64,000 bases of DNA, from the NCBI RefSeq assembly GCF_913060805.1, contig NZ_CAJXTC010000003.1:124001-188000 (forward strand), given 5' to 3'. Of the stretch, positions 1-7,045 are shown piece by piece. A model generated the notes under the pieces. The model was not told the origin of the DNA. It made no database searches and was given only the letters and a program-made list of their open reading frames with translations. This DNA comes from an uncultured Draconibacterium sp. (lineage in GTDB: Bacteria > Bacteroidota > Bacteroidia > Bacteroidales > Prolixibacteraceae). Made by a program: the position numbers and the translations under genes. Positions within the stretch are counted from its first letter, which is position 1; each line of letters opens with the position of its first letter.

Positions 1-1398
1 CTTTTTAAAGGGAAAACACATTATTCAGGATTGATCGGTTTTCGCGAAATTTTGCATGTACTAAAAGCAAATGGTGTAGAGATTGACCGTATAAAAGAAC
101 GCGAGTTTTTCCTGGAAGTGTACCGTTTTATGGCTACCAAACATATCCTGAATACCATCGATTGGAGCAACTATAAAAATGATCCGAATTACTACCTGGT
201 ATTTCCACAGCCGGATATGATTAACAAAGCAGATGTACAAAAATACCAGGATGCCGAAAGCGATGACGAACGACGGAAAGTTGTTGAAGCGTACCAGTTA
301 AAAACCAATCCGCACGACGGCAAACAGAAGCTGAATAAACCTTTCTTTTACAATGAAGAGGGGCAAATAGAAATTCTGGAAGGTAGCCAGCATAAATATC
401 CGCCAATTAAACTAATTCTGGATGCCGGAACACAAAACTGCTTTGCTTTTTGCACTTACTGTTTCAGGCATGCGCAGGTTCGTGGCGATGAGGACATGTT
501 TGTGCAGCGCGATATCCGCCAGGTGCACAATTACCTGAAAAAACACAAAGAGGTTACCGACATTTTAATTACCGGGGGAGACGCGGGCTACATTTCTTTT
601 AAGCGTTTAAAAGAATACCTCACTCCAATTTTAGAAGATGAAGAGCTACTGCACATTCGCACGCTGCGGATCGGTTCACGGGCTATCACTTTTCATCCTG
701 AGCATCTGCTCACCGATCAATTCAAAGAAATTTTGGAATTACTGAAAATGACCGTTGAAAATGGTGTTCAGGTAGTTTGGATGTCGCACACATCAACACC
801 GCGTGAATTGTTGAATCCTGGAGCAATTGTTGCCATTCAGCGCCTGAAAAAATATGGCATCAAGGTGAAAAGTCAGAGTCCGATTATGAACACGATTAGT
901 TTGTATAAGGATGAAAATGGGAAAGTGGATGTGGATCGTTCGGCACAAAACTGGATCGATTTGGGAAATATTATGGCCATGGTTGGAGTCGGTTTCCATT
1001 CGATGTATTGCGCAAGGCCAACCGGCGAGCATCATCATTTTACGGCTCCATTGGCCGACATTACTAAAGTATTCAACAAAGTATATCGCAGTCTGGCGTC
1101 GATAAATCGTCCGTCGCGTTACATCACCATGACTTCCTCTGCAGGAAAGACTTCACTGATGGGAACAACTGTGATTGACGGTGAAAAAGTGTTTGTTCTC
1201 AAATTCAACGAAGCCCGGAACATGGAGTGGATGGACCGCGTATATTTTGCAGAGTACGATGAGCAGGAAAATACGATAGAAAAGTTAAAGCCATACAAGG
1301 CCGACAAATATTTCTACGAAGATGAACTGGAAGAGATTGAAGGAAGGCTGGAAGAGGCGTTAAAAAGAGAATCGTTAAAAATGGCAAGACATGATTAA
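1..1398 (+). CDS. KamA-family radical SAM/PLP aminomutase, 5' partial; predicted 2-aminoadipate 2,3-aminomutase
   Basis: The reading frame is open from base 1. The first possible start is a TTG at 31, so the true N-terminus almost certainly lies outside the window. Numbering from that TTG, the radical SAM cluster motif is Cys137-x3-Cys141-x2-Cys144 (CFAFCTYC), followed by a GGD motif near 182. Lys373 in SSAGKTS sits where lysine 2,3-aminomutase has its PLP lysine (GGGGK). The two Asp residues that bind the substrate epsilon-amino group in clostridial KamA (Asp293 and Asp330, aligned from memory) correspond here to Ala328 (next to Arg329) and Thr366, which argues against lysine as substrate. 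The gene overlaps the 3-oxoadipate CoA-transferase gene by 8 bp, in an operon with 2-aminoadipate-producing and 3-oxoadipate-consuming enzymes. I therefore infer conversion of 2-aminoadipate to 3-aminoadipate. The family call is firm; the substrate is inference. A glutamate 2,3-aminomutase is the main alternative. Confidence 0.8.
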   Translation, partial: LFKGKTHYSGLIGFREILHVLKANGVEIDRIKEREFFLEVYRFMATKHILNTIDWSNYKNDPNYYLVFPQPDMINKADVQKYQDAESDDERRKVVEAYQLKTNPHDGKQKLNKPFFYNEEGQIEILEGSQHKYPPIKLILDAGTQNCFAFCTYCFRHAQVRGDEDMFVQRDIRQVHNYLKKHKEVTDILITGGDAGYISFKRLKEYLTPILEDEELLHIRTLRIGSRAITFHPEHLLTDQFKEILELLKMTVENGVQVVWMSHTSTPRELLNPGAIVAIQRLKKYGIKVKSQSPIMNTISLYKDENGKVDVDRSAQNWIDLGNIMAMVGVGFHSMYCARPTGEHHHFTAPLADITKVFNKVYRSLASINRPSRYITMTSSAGKTSLMGTTVIDGEKVFVLKFNEARNMEWMDRVYFAEYDEQENTIEKLKPYKADKYFYEDELEEIEGRLEEALKRESLKMARHD

Positions 1399-2113
1399 CA
1401 AGATCGTGAATTCGGCAAAAGAAGCGGTTGCCGGAATTTTCGATGGAGCAACCGTAATGATCAGTGGTTTTGGTGAAGCCGGCAGCCCGGTGGAATTGAT
1501 TCACGCATTGGTCGATCAGGGAGCAAAAGACCTGACAGTGGTAAGTAACAACGCCGGAAGCGGTCATGTTGGTCTGGCAGCACTCATCGAAAACCGACAG
1601 GTGAAAAAGATTCTCTGCTCTTTTCCACGTACCGCTATTTCTGTTGTTTTTCCCGAGTTGTATCGGGCCGGCGAAATAGAATTGGAGCTGGTGCCGCAAG
1701 GGACGTTAGCTGAACGAATTCGTGCCGGAGGTGCGGGAGTTCCTGCATTTTATTCACCCACAACCGTTAACACGCCTTTGGCAGAAGGCAAAGAAATACG
1801 TGAGTTTAATGGCAGGCAATACGTGATGGAAGAAGCTATTCATGCCGATTTCGCTTTGGTAAAATGTTCAGCTGCCGATAAATACGGCAACCTCATTTAC
1901 AACAAAACAGCCCGCAATTTTGGGCCGGTTATGTGTATGGCAGCCAAAACAACAATCGTGCAGGCCAAACAAGTGGTTGAACTTGGAAGTATCGATCCTG
2001 AACATGTTGTAACACCGGGAATTTTTGTTCATCGTGTAGTAGAAATTTCCAATCCTGCAGACGAATCAAAATTGGTTGCCGAAAATGTAAAATACCATGG
2101 AATCAGACAATAA
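1391..2113 (+). CDS. pcaI: 3-oxoadipate CoA-transferase, subunit A
   Basis: This 240-residue protein is the alpha subunit of a family I CoA-transferase. It has the N-terminal GFGEAGSP glycine-rich loop, LTVVSNNAG, the GTLAERIRAGGAG segment and a late KTARNFGP motif. These resemble PcaI/CatI of the beta-ketoadipate pathway more than the acetoacetate enzyme AtoD. The expected reaction moves CoA from succinyl-CoA to 3-oxoadipate, together with subunit B. Its ATG lies inside the end of the aminomutase gene (8 bp overlap) and its 3' end overlaps subunit B by 17 bp, so the three genes are likely translationally coupled. Length is normal for a free-standing A subunit. Substrate assignment rests on motif resemblance and on the adjacent 3-oxoadipyl-CoA thiolase. 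Confidence 0.85.
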   Translation: MINKIVNSAKEAVAGIFDGATVMISGFGEAGSPVELIHALVDQGAKDLTVVSNNAGSGHVGLAALIENRQVKKILCSFPRTAISVVFPELYRAGEIELELVPQGTLAERIRAGGAGVPAFYSPTTVNTPLAEGKEIREFNGRQYVMEEAIHADFALVKCSAADKYGNLIYNKTARNFGPVMCMAAKTTIVQAKQVVELGSIDPEHVVTPGIFVHRVVEISNPADESKLVAENVKYHGIRQ

Positions 2114-2750
2114 AAATATAGGATGGAGCACCAGCGAAATGGCGCAAAAAGTTGCCATGGACATTTACGATGGTGCGTATGTAAATCTGGGAATCGGCAT
2201 TCCTGAAATGGTTGCCGGTTTTATCCCTGAAGGTCGCGAGGTGATCTATCATACCGAAAATGGATTGCTGGGTATGGGACATGTTGCTGAGATTGGTGGT
2301 GAAGATCCGGAATTAGTGAATGCCGGTAAAAAATATGTAACGGCTATTCCCGGAGCGGCTTATTTTCATCATGCCGACAGCTTTGCAATGATACGCGGCG
2401 GCCACATCGATATTTGTGTGCTCGGTGCTTACCAGGTATCGGAAGAAGGCGATCTGGCCAACTGGTCTACCGGAAATCCAAATGATATTCCTGCAGTGGG
2501 CGGTGCCATGGATTTGGTGGCCGGGGTGAAAACCATTTTCGTGATTACAAAACACACCACTAAAACCGGCGAATCGAAGATTGTAAAACAGTGCACTTAT
2601 CCTTTGACAGGGAAAAATGTGGTGAGTCGCATCTACACGAATTATGCAATAATTGATGTCAGAGATAAACAGCTTTACGTGCGGGAACTGGCTCCCGGAG
2701 TGAGTTTTGAGTTTTTGCAAAAACATACTGAAGCAACATTAAATCAGTAA
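2097..2750 (+). CDS. pcaJ: 3-oxoadipate CoA-transferase, subunit B
   Basis: This 217-residue beta subunit of a family I CoA-transferase carries the catalytic glutamate in the ENGLLGMG motif (Glu54), preceded by the VNLGIGIPE loop near residue 30. Later hallmarks are the SFAMIRGGHID and GAMDLVAG segments. With the upstream A subunit it would form the heterotetrameric enzyme that activates 3-oxoadipate to 3-oxoadipyl-CoA. The start overlaps the A subunit and the next gene begins 6 bp after the stop. No sign of truncation. Acetoacetate or another short 3-oxoacid is possible as a substrate, but the neighbouring thiolase favours 3-oxoadipate. Confidence 0.85.
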   Translation: MESDNKNIGWSTSEMAQKVAMDIYDGAYVNLGIGIPEMVAGFIPEGREVIYHTENGLLGMGHVAEIGGEDPELVNAGKKYVTAIPGAAYFHHADSFAMIRGGHIDICVLGAYQVSEEGDLANWSTGNPNDIPAVGGAMDLVAGVKTIFVITKHTTKTGESKIVKQCTYPLTGKNVVSRIYTNYAIIDVRDKQLYVRELAPGVSFEFLQKHTEATLNQ

Positions 2751-2756
2751 AAAAAG

Positions 2757-4091
2757 ATGGCTAAAAAAGAAAATAGCGAAGAAATCTATAACAAGGCGCG
2801 CCAGGTAATAAGTGGCGGTGTAAGCCGGAATACGGTTTTCCGGATGCCTTATCCGAATTATGCCAACAGTGCGTCGGGCTGTTATATTACCGATATTGAC
2901 GGTACCGTGCGCACCGATTTTGCCAATAACATGGCGGCACTAATTCATGGGCATTCGTTCCCGCCAATTGTCGATGCAGTTATTGAACAGCTAAAAAAAG
3001 GAACAGCATACACGCTTGCTTCCGAAATTGAAGTTGCTTTTGCCACTCACCTGATCGAACGCGTGCAGAGTTTTGAGCGTATTCGTTTCATGAATTCAGG
3101 CACGGAAGCAGTAATGGCCATGATTAAGGCATCGAGGGCGTTTACCGGCCGGCCAAAAATTGCAAAAGCTGAAGGTGCTTATCATGGCACTTACGATTTT
3201 GCCGAGGTCAGTCAAATGGCAGATCCATCGAACTGGGGAAAAGAAGATCGTCCCAGCAGCGTTGCGCTTGCTCACGGAACACCGCCATGTGTAACAAAGG
3301 ACGTGGTCATTTATCCATACAACAACATTGAGCGAACGTTGAATATTTTGGATAAACATGCTGAAGATATTGCCTGTGTTATCGTCGATCCGGTTCCTCA
3401 CCGCGTGGGTTTGGTACCGGGGAACAATGATTTTATTGAAGCACTTTACAGCTGGACACGTAAAAATGAGGCCTTGCTGGTTTTCGATGAGGTGGTAACT
3501 TTTCGTGTGAATTATGGCGGAGCACAGGAAAATTATAGTGTGAAACCGGATCTTACTTCGTTAGGAAAGATTATCGGTGGCGGATTTCCTGTAGGTGCTG
3601 TTGCCGGAAGAGCCGATGTGATGCAGGTGTTCGATCCGCATGAAAAGAATCTTCTGTTGCCTTATTCCGGAACGTTTTCGGCTAATCCGATAACCATGAC
3701 TGCCGGTTATCAGGCAATGAAATATTATGATGCGGAAGCGGTAAAACAGCTAAATCTACTCGCCGATGTGGCGGTTAAGCAGATTCGTGAAGCCATTAAA
3801 CTCGCAGATGTTCCGGTTTCAGTAACAGGCGCCGGTTCGATGTTTCGTATGCATCTTCGTCCCGCTCCGCCCACAACATACCGTGAGGCTTATCTGGACA
3901 AAGAAGGCAAAAAGCTGGTTAATGAATTATTGGATTTCATGTATTACAAAGAAAATACCTTGATGATCAACACCTTTTCGTGCATGCTTTCAACAGTCAT
4001 GACACAAAAGGAAATCGATCAGTTAACAGAAGGGCTACACAGGGCTTTCAAAGCACTAAAACCAAAGATTGAAAAACTAAACAAAGTATAA
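2757..4091 (+). CDS. Class III PLP aminotransferase (glutamate-1-semialdehyde aminomutase-like); predicted 3-aminoadipate aminotransferase
   Basis: This 444-residue fold type I PLP enzyme has NSGTEAVMAMIKASRAFTG (phosphate-binding region, about 113-131), AYHGTYD, the PLP-pyridine Asp244 in FDEVVTFRV and the Schiff-base Lys271 in LGKIIGGGFPVGA. It resembles glutamate-1-semialdehyde 2,1-aminomutase and the related beta-amino-acid aminotransferases. It is not a plausible hemL, because it lies between a 3-oxoadipate CoA-transferase and a 3-oxoadipyl-CoA thiolase, 6 bp and 2 bp from them. I infer that it removes the beta-amino group of 3-aminoadipate to give 3-oxoadipate. The amino acceptor (2-oxoglutarate or pyruvate) cannot be read from sequence. 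Enzyme class is secure; substrate is inference. Confidence 0.8.
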   Translation: MAKKENSEEIYNKARQVISGGVSRNTVFRMPYPNYANSASGCYITDIDGTVRTDFANNMAALIHGHSFPPIVDAVIEQLKKGTAYTLASEIEVAFATHLIERVQSFERIRFMNSGTEAVMAMIKASRAFTGRPKIAKAEGAYHGTYDFAEVSQMADPSNWGKEDRPSSVALAHGTPPCVTKDVVIYPYNNIERTLNILDKHAEDIACVIVDPVPHRVGLVPGNNDFIEALYSWTRKNEALLVFDEVVTFRVNYGGAQENYSVKPDLTSLGKIIGGGFPVGAVAGRADVMQVFDPHEKNLLLPYSGTFSANPITMTAGYQAMKYYDAEAVKQLNLLADVAVKQIREAIKLADVPVSVTGAGSMFRMHLRPAPPTTYREAYLDKEGKKLVNELLDFMYYKENTLMINTFSCMLSTVMTQKEIDQLTEGLHRAFKALKPKIEKLNKV

Positions 4092-4093
4092 CT

Positions 4094-5296
4094 ATGAATG
4101 ACGTTTTTATTTGCGATGCTATACGCACGCCGGTTGGAAAATATGGAGGTTCGCTGTCTGCGATTCGGGCAGATGATATGGCGGCCATTCCCATAAAAAC
4201 TTTGTTGGAGCGTAACAATCAGATCGTCCCGGCAGCGTTTGATGATGTGTTAATAGGATGTGCCAATCAGGCGGGAGAAGACAACCGAAATATTGCACGG
4301 ATGGCTTTGTTGCTGGCCGGAATGCCGGAATCGGTGCCCGGAGTGACGGTGAATCGTTTATGTTCTTCTGGAATGGAAGCTATTGGAATTGCAGCGCGGG
4401 CAATAAAAGCCGGTGAGGCGGAGCTGATAATTGCCGGCGGCGCCGAAAATATGTCGCGATCGCCATTGGTAATGCCAAAAGCTACACAGGCTTTTTCCCG
4501 AAATGCGGAAATCTATGATTCCACAATCGGCTGGCGTTTTGTAAATGATAAGTTTCAGGAGAAATATGGAACAGATCCGCTGATTTGCACGGCCGAAAAT
4601 CTGGCCACAGAGTTTCGGATCAGTCGGGAAGATCAGGATCTTTTTGCACACAACAGTCAGCTAAAAACGGCTGAAGCACAAAAAAACGGAGCACTGGCGA
4701 GTGAAATAATTCCGGTTTCTATACCACAACGAAAGGGAGATCCGATAATCTTTGAAAAGGATGAACACCCGAGGCTGACTTCCCTTGAAAAGCTGGCATC
4801 GTTGAATCCGGTTTACGGTCCGGGAACAACAGTAACTGCTGGTAATGCTTCCGGTATTAACGATGGTGCAGCGGCCGTAATTGTAGCTTCGGAGGCAGCA
4901 GTTAAGAAGTTCAATCTGACGCCGAAAGCCAGAATTCTGGGAACTCAGGCTGCCGGAGTGCCACCACGCACCATGGGAATTGGACCGGTACCGGCTACCA
5001 ATAAGCTTTTGAAACGACTGGCAATGACTTTGGATCAGATGGATATTATTGAATTAAATGAAGCATTTGCAGCTCAATCGCTGGCTTGCATCCGTGAGTT
5101 TGGAATGGCAGACGACGATCCCCGATTGAATCCGCTTGGCGGAGCAATTGCACTCGGTCATCCGCTGGGAATGTCAGGAGCACGTTTAGTTACAACAGCA
5201 ATTTACCAGCTGCAGAATTCAAACTCAAAATACGCGCTTTGTACCATGTGTGTTGGCGTTGGTCAGGGAGTTTCAATAATCCTGGAAAAAGCTTAA
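4094..5296 (+). CDS. pcaF: 3-oxoadipyl-CoA thiolase
   Basis: This 400-residue thiolase has nucleophile Cys90 in VNRLCSSGMEAIG, His356 in GGAIALGHPLGMSGAR and the second active-site Cys386 in CTMCVGVGQG. The stretch with AFSRNAEIYDSTIGWRFVN (about 135-155) closely resembles PcaF/PaaJ 3-oxoadipyl-CoA thiolases and differs from AtoB-type acetoacetyl-CoA thiolases. The reaction would be 3-oxoadipyl-CoA + CoA -> succinyl-CoA + acetyl-CoA. It starts 2 bp after the aminotransferase stop and ends the first tight run of the operon, before a 141-bp spacer that contains a dispersed repeat. Confidence 0.87.
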   Translation: MNDVFICDAIRTPVGKYGGSLSAIRADDMAAIPIKTLLERNNQIVPAAFDDVLIGCANQAGEDNRNIARMALLLAGMPESVPGVTVNRLCSSGMEAIGIAARAIKAGEAELIIAGGAENMSRSPLVMPKATQAFSRNAEIYDSTIGWRFVNDKFQEKYGTDPLICTAENLATEFRISREDQDLFAHNSQLKTAEAQKNGALASEIIPVSIPQRKGDPIIFEKDEHPRLTSLEKLASLNPVYGPGTTVTAGNASGINDGAAAVIVASEAAVKKFNLTPKARILGTQAAGVPPRTMGIGPVPATNKLLKRLAMTLDQMDIIELNEAFAAQSLACIREFGMADDDPRLNPLGGAIALGHPLGMSGARLVTTAIYQLQNSNSKYALCTMCVGVGQGVSIILEKA

Positions 5297-5335
5297 AAAA
5301 CGTGCGAATGAAGCTTATGATATTATAAAACGTAT

Positions 5336-5394
5336 GACCCCTCCGGCCTCCCCAAAGGGGAGGAGAAGTTCCCCCTGGGGGGATTTAGGGGGTC
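5336..5394. repeat. Dispersed GACCCC...GGGGTC intergenic repeat, copy 1
   Basis: A 59-bp element bounded by GACCCC and GGGGTC contains two internal GC hairpins (CTCCCC/GGGGAG and TCCCCC/GGGGGA). A second copy in the same orientation lies at 23056-23116, and a diverged relative at 42287-42327. It sits between the thiolase and aldehyde dehydrogenase genes and may attenuate or stabilise the operon transcript. Similar CCCCTTTGGGG elements are common between genes in Bacteroidota genomes (general knowledge). Confidence 0.75.
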
Positions 5395-5437
5395 AATAAG
5401 AAGAGGAAATATTTACGAAAAACATAAAAATACTACA

Positions 5438-6979
5438 ATGAAAATTGACATCTCAAAAGAATTAAAACAGTTAGGAATTAATGAAGTTAATAATGGTGTT
5501 TGCACCGGAACAGAATGGAAAACAACGTCCGGTGCAGCAGTTGAATCGTTTTCGCCATCGGATGGCGAATTGATTGCAACCGTAAATCAGGCAACAGCAG
5601 CCGATTATCACGAGGTCGTTGAAAAAGCGAAAGACGCTTTTAAAGTCTGGCGAATGGTGCCGGCTCCGAAACGTGGCGAGATTGTGCGCCAGATTGGGTT
5701 AGAACTTCGTAAATATAAGGAGCCACTCGGAAAACTTGTTTCGTACGAAATGGGTAAAATTTATCAGGAAGGTCTTGGCGAGGTGCAGGAAATGATTGAT
5801 ATCTGCGATTTTGCTGTTGGCCAGTCGCGTCAGTTATATGGTTTCACCATGCATTCGGAACGGGAAAAGCACCGCATGTACGACCAGTATCATCCGCTGG
5901 GAATTGTGGGTGTGGTTTCGGCCTTTAACTTCCCGGTTGCTGTTTGGGCGTGGAACGCAATGATTGCTTTGGTGGCTGGCGATGTCGTTATCTGGAAACC
6001 ATCGTCAAAAGTGTTTTTATGTGCCATTGCGGTACACAACATTGTTGCCAAAGTTTTGCAAGAAAACGATGTTCCTGAAGGAGTTTTGAACCTCGTTGCT
6101 GCCGGCTCAAAAGAATTGGGCGACGAGTTTTTCAGCGACAAAAATATACCGTTGGTGTCGTTTACCGGCTCAACAAAAATTGGGAAGAAAGTTGGCAGTC
6201 TTGTCGGTCAGCGTTTGGGAAAAACCATTCTGGAACTTGGTGGAAACAATGCTATAATAATCACTCCTGAAGCCGATCTGGAAATGGCACTTCGTGCGGT
6301 TGTTTTTGGTGCAGTTGGTACTTGCGGTCAGCGTTGCACTTCCACACGCCGCATTATCGTTCACGATTCGGTTTACGAAGATTTCAAAAACCGTTTGATT
6401 GCCATTTACGAGCAATTGCCAATTGGTCATGCTTTGGATGAAAAAACACTGGTGGGTCCGCTGGTTGATCGTTGGGCGGTGGATACTTATTTGGCCGCCA
6501 TTGAAAAGGTAAAAGCTGAAGGTGGAAATCTCCTGATTGGCGGAGAAGTGCTGTCGGGAGAAGGTTACGAGTCGGGTTGTTTTGTAACGCCGAGTATCGC
6601 CGAAGTGGAAAATCATTATGAAATCGTTCAGGATGAAACTTTTGCTCCACTGCTTTATATGCTCAGGTATTCGGAACTCGAGGAAGCCATTCGTTTGCAC
6701 AACGATGTGCCACAGGGATTGTCGTCGGCAATTTTCTCAACGCACATGTTGGAAACCGAGAAATTCCTGTCTCATGAGGGCTCGGATTGTGGAATTGCCA
6801 ACGTAAATATTGGAACGTCGGGTGCCGAAATTGGAGGTGCTTTTGGTGGTGAAAAAGAAACAGGTGGTGGTCGCGAGTCAGGTTCCGATGCCTGGAAAGC
6901 CTACATGCGCCGCCAAACAAATACAATAAATTACAGTACAGAGCTTCCGTTGGCTCAGGGAATTGAGTTTAATGTGTAG
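5438..6979 (+). CDS. ALDH7-type aldehyde dehydrogenase; predicted 2-aminoadipate 6-semialdehyde dehydrogenase
   Basis: This 513-residue NAD(P)-dependent aldehyde dehydrogenase has Asn164 (SAFNFP), the cofactor-binding Lys187 (WKPSS), general base Glu266 (LELGGNN) and catalytic Cys300 (CGQRCTSTRR). The CTSTRR context, SFTGSTKIGKKVG and the overall length match the antiquitin/ALDH7A1 group, which oxidises alpha-aminoadipate semialdehyde in lysine breakdown. It is encoded just upstream of a saccharopine dehydrogenase, the enzyme that makes this aldehyde. The product, 2-aminoadipate, is the predicted substrate of the aminomutase at the start of the operon. A 141-bp spacer with a repeat precedes it. 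Confidence 0.85.
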   Translation: MKIDISKELKQLGINEVNNGVCTGTEWKTTSGAAVESFSPSDGELIATVNQATAADYHEVVEKAKDAFKVWRMVPAPKRGEIVRQIGLELRKYKEPLGKLVSYEMGKIYQEGLGEVQEMIDICDFAVGQSRQLYGFTMHSEREKHRMYDQYHPLGIVGVVSAFNFPVAVWAWNAMIALVAGDVVIWKPSSKVFLCAIAVHNIVAKVLQENDVPEGVLNLVAAGSKELGDEFFSDKNIPLVSFTGSTKIGKKVGSLVGQRLGKTILELGGNNAIIITPEADLEMALRAVVFGAVGTCGQRCTSTRRIIVHDSVYEDFKNRLIAIYEQLPIGHALDEKTLVGPLVDRWAVDTYLAAIEKVKAEGGNLLIGGEVLSGEGYESGCFVTPSIAEVENHYEIVQDETFAPLLYMLRYSELEEAIRLHNDVPQGLSSAIFSTHMLETEKFLSHEGSDCGIANVNIGTSGAEIGGAFGGEKETGGGRESGSDAWKAYMRRQTNTINYSTELPLAQGIEFNV

Positions 6980-6987
6980 TAATATAG

Positions 6988-7024
6988 TTAGTGATACCCT
7001 TACTCAGAGTGAGGGTATCACTAA
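6988..7024 (+). other. Near-perfect inverted repeat between aldehyde dehydrogenase and saccharopine dehydrogenase genes
   Basis: The arms TTAGTGATACCCTTAC and GTGAGGGTATCACTAA pair across a 5-base loop with a single G-U wobble, and end 21 bases before the next ATG. The element is followed by A residues rather than a T tract on the plus strand, so it is more likely an mRNA hairpin, or a terminator for minus-strand transcription, than a plus-strand terminator. Confidence 0.6.
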
Positions 7025-7045
7025 AAAAGGAATTAGCGAAAAACT

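Noticed and set aside
31-1398. TTG at 31 as the real start of the aminomutase
   Set aside because: The frame is open back to base 1 and the family needs more N-terminal sequence, so the gene is treated as cut by the window edge.
1-1398. EF-P beta-lysylation enzyme (EpmB/YjeK) or true lysine 2,3-aminomutase
   Set aside because: The operon context, missing lysine-binding Asp residues and absence of kamDE, kdd, kce or kal genes in the window do not support either; kept only as alternatives.
2757-4091. hemL (glutamate-1-semialdehyde aminomutase)
   Set aside because: The fold is similar, but the gene is embedded between 3-oxoadipate CoA-transferase and thiolase genes and lacks any heme-pathway neighbour.
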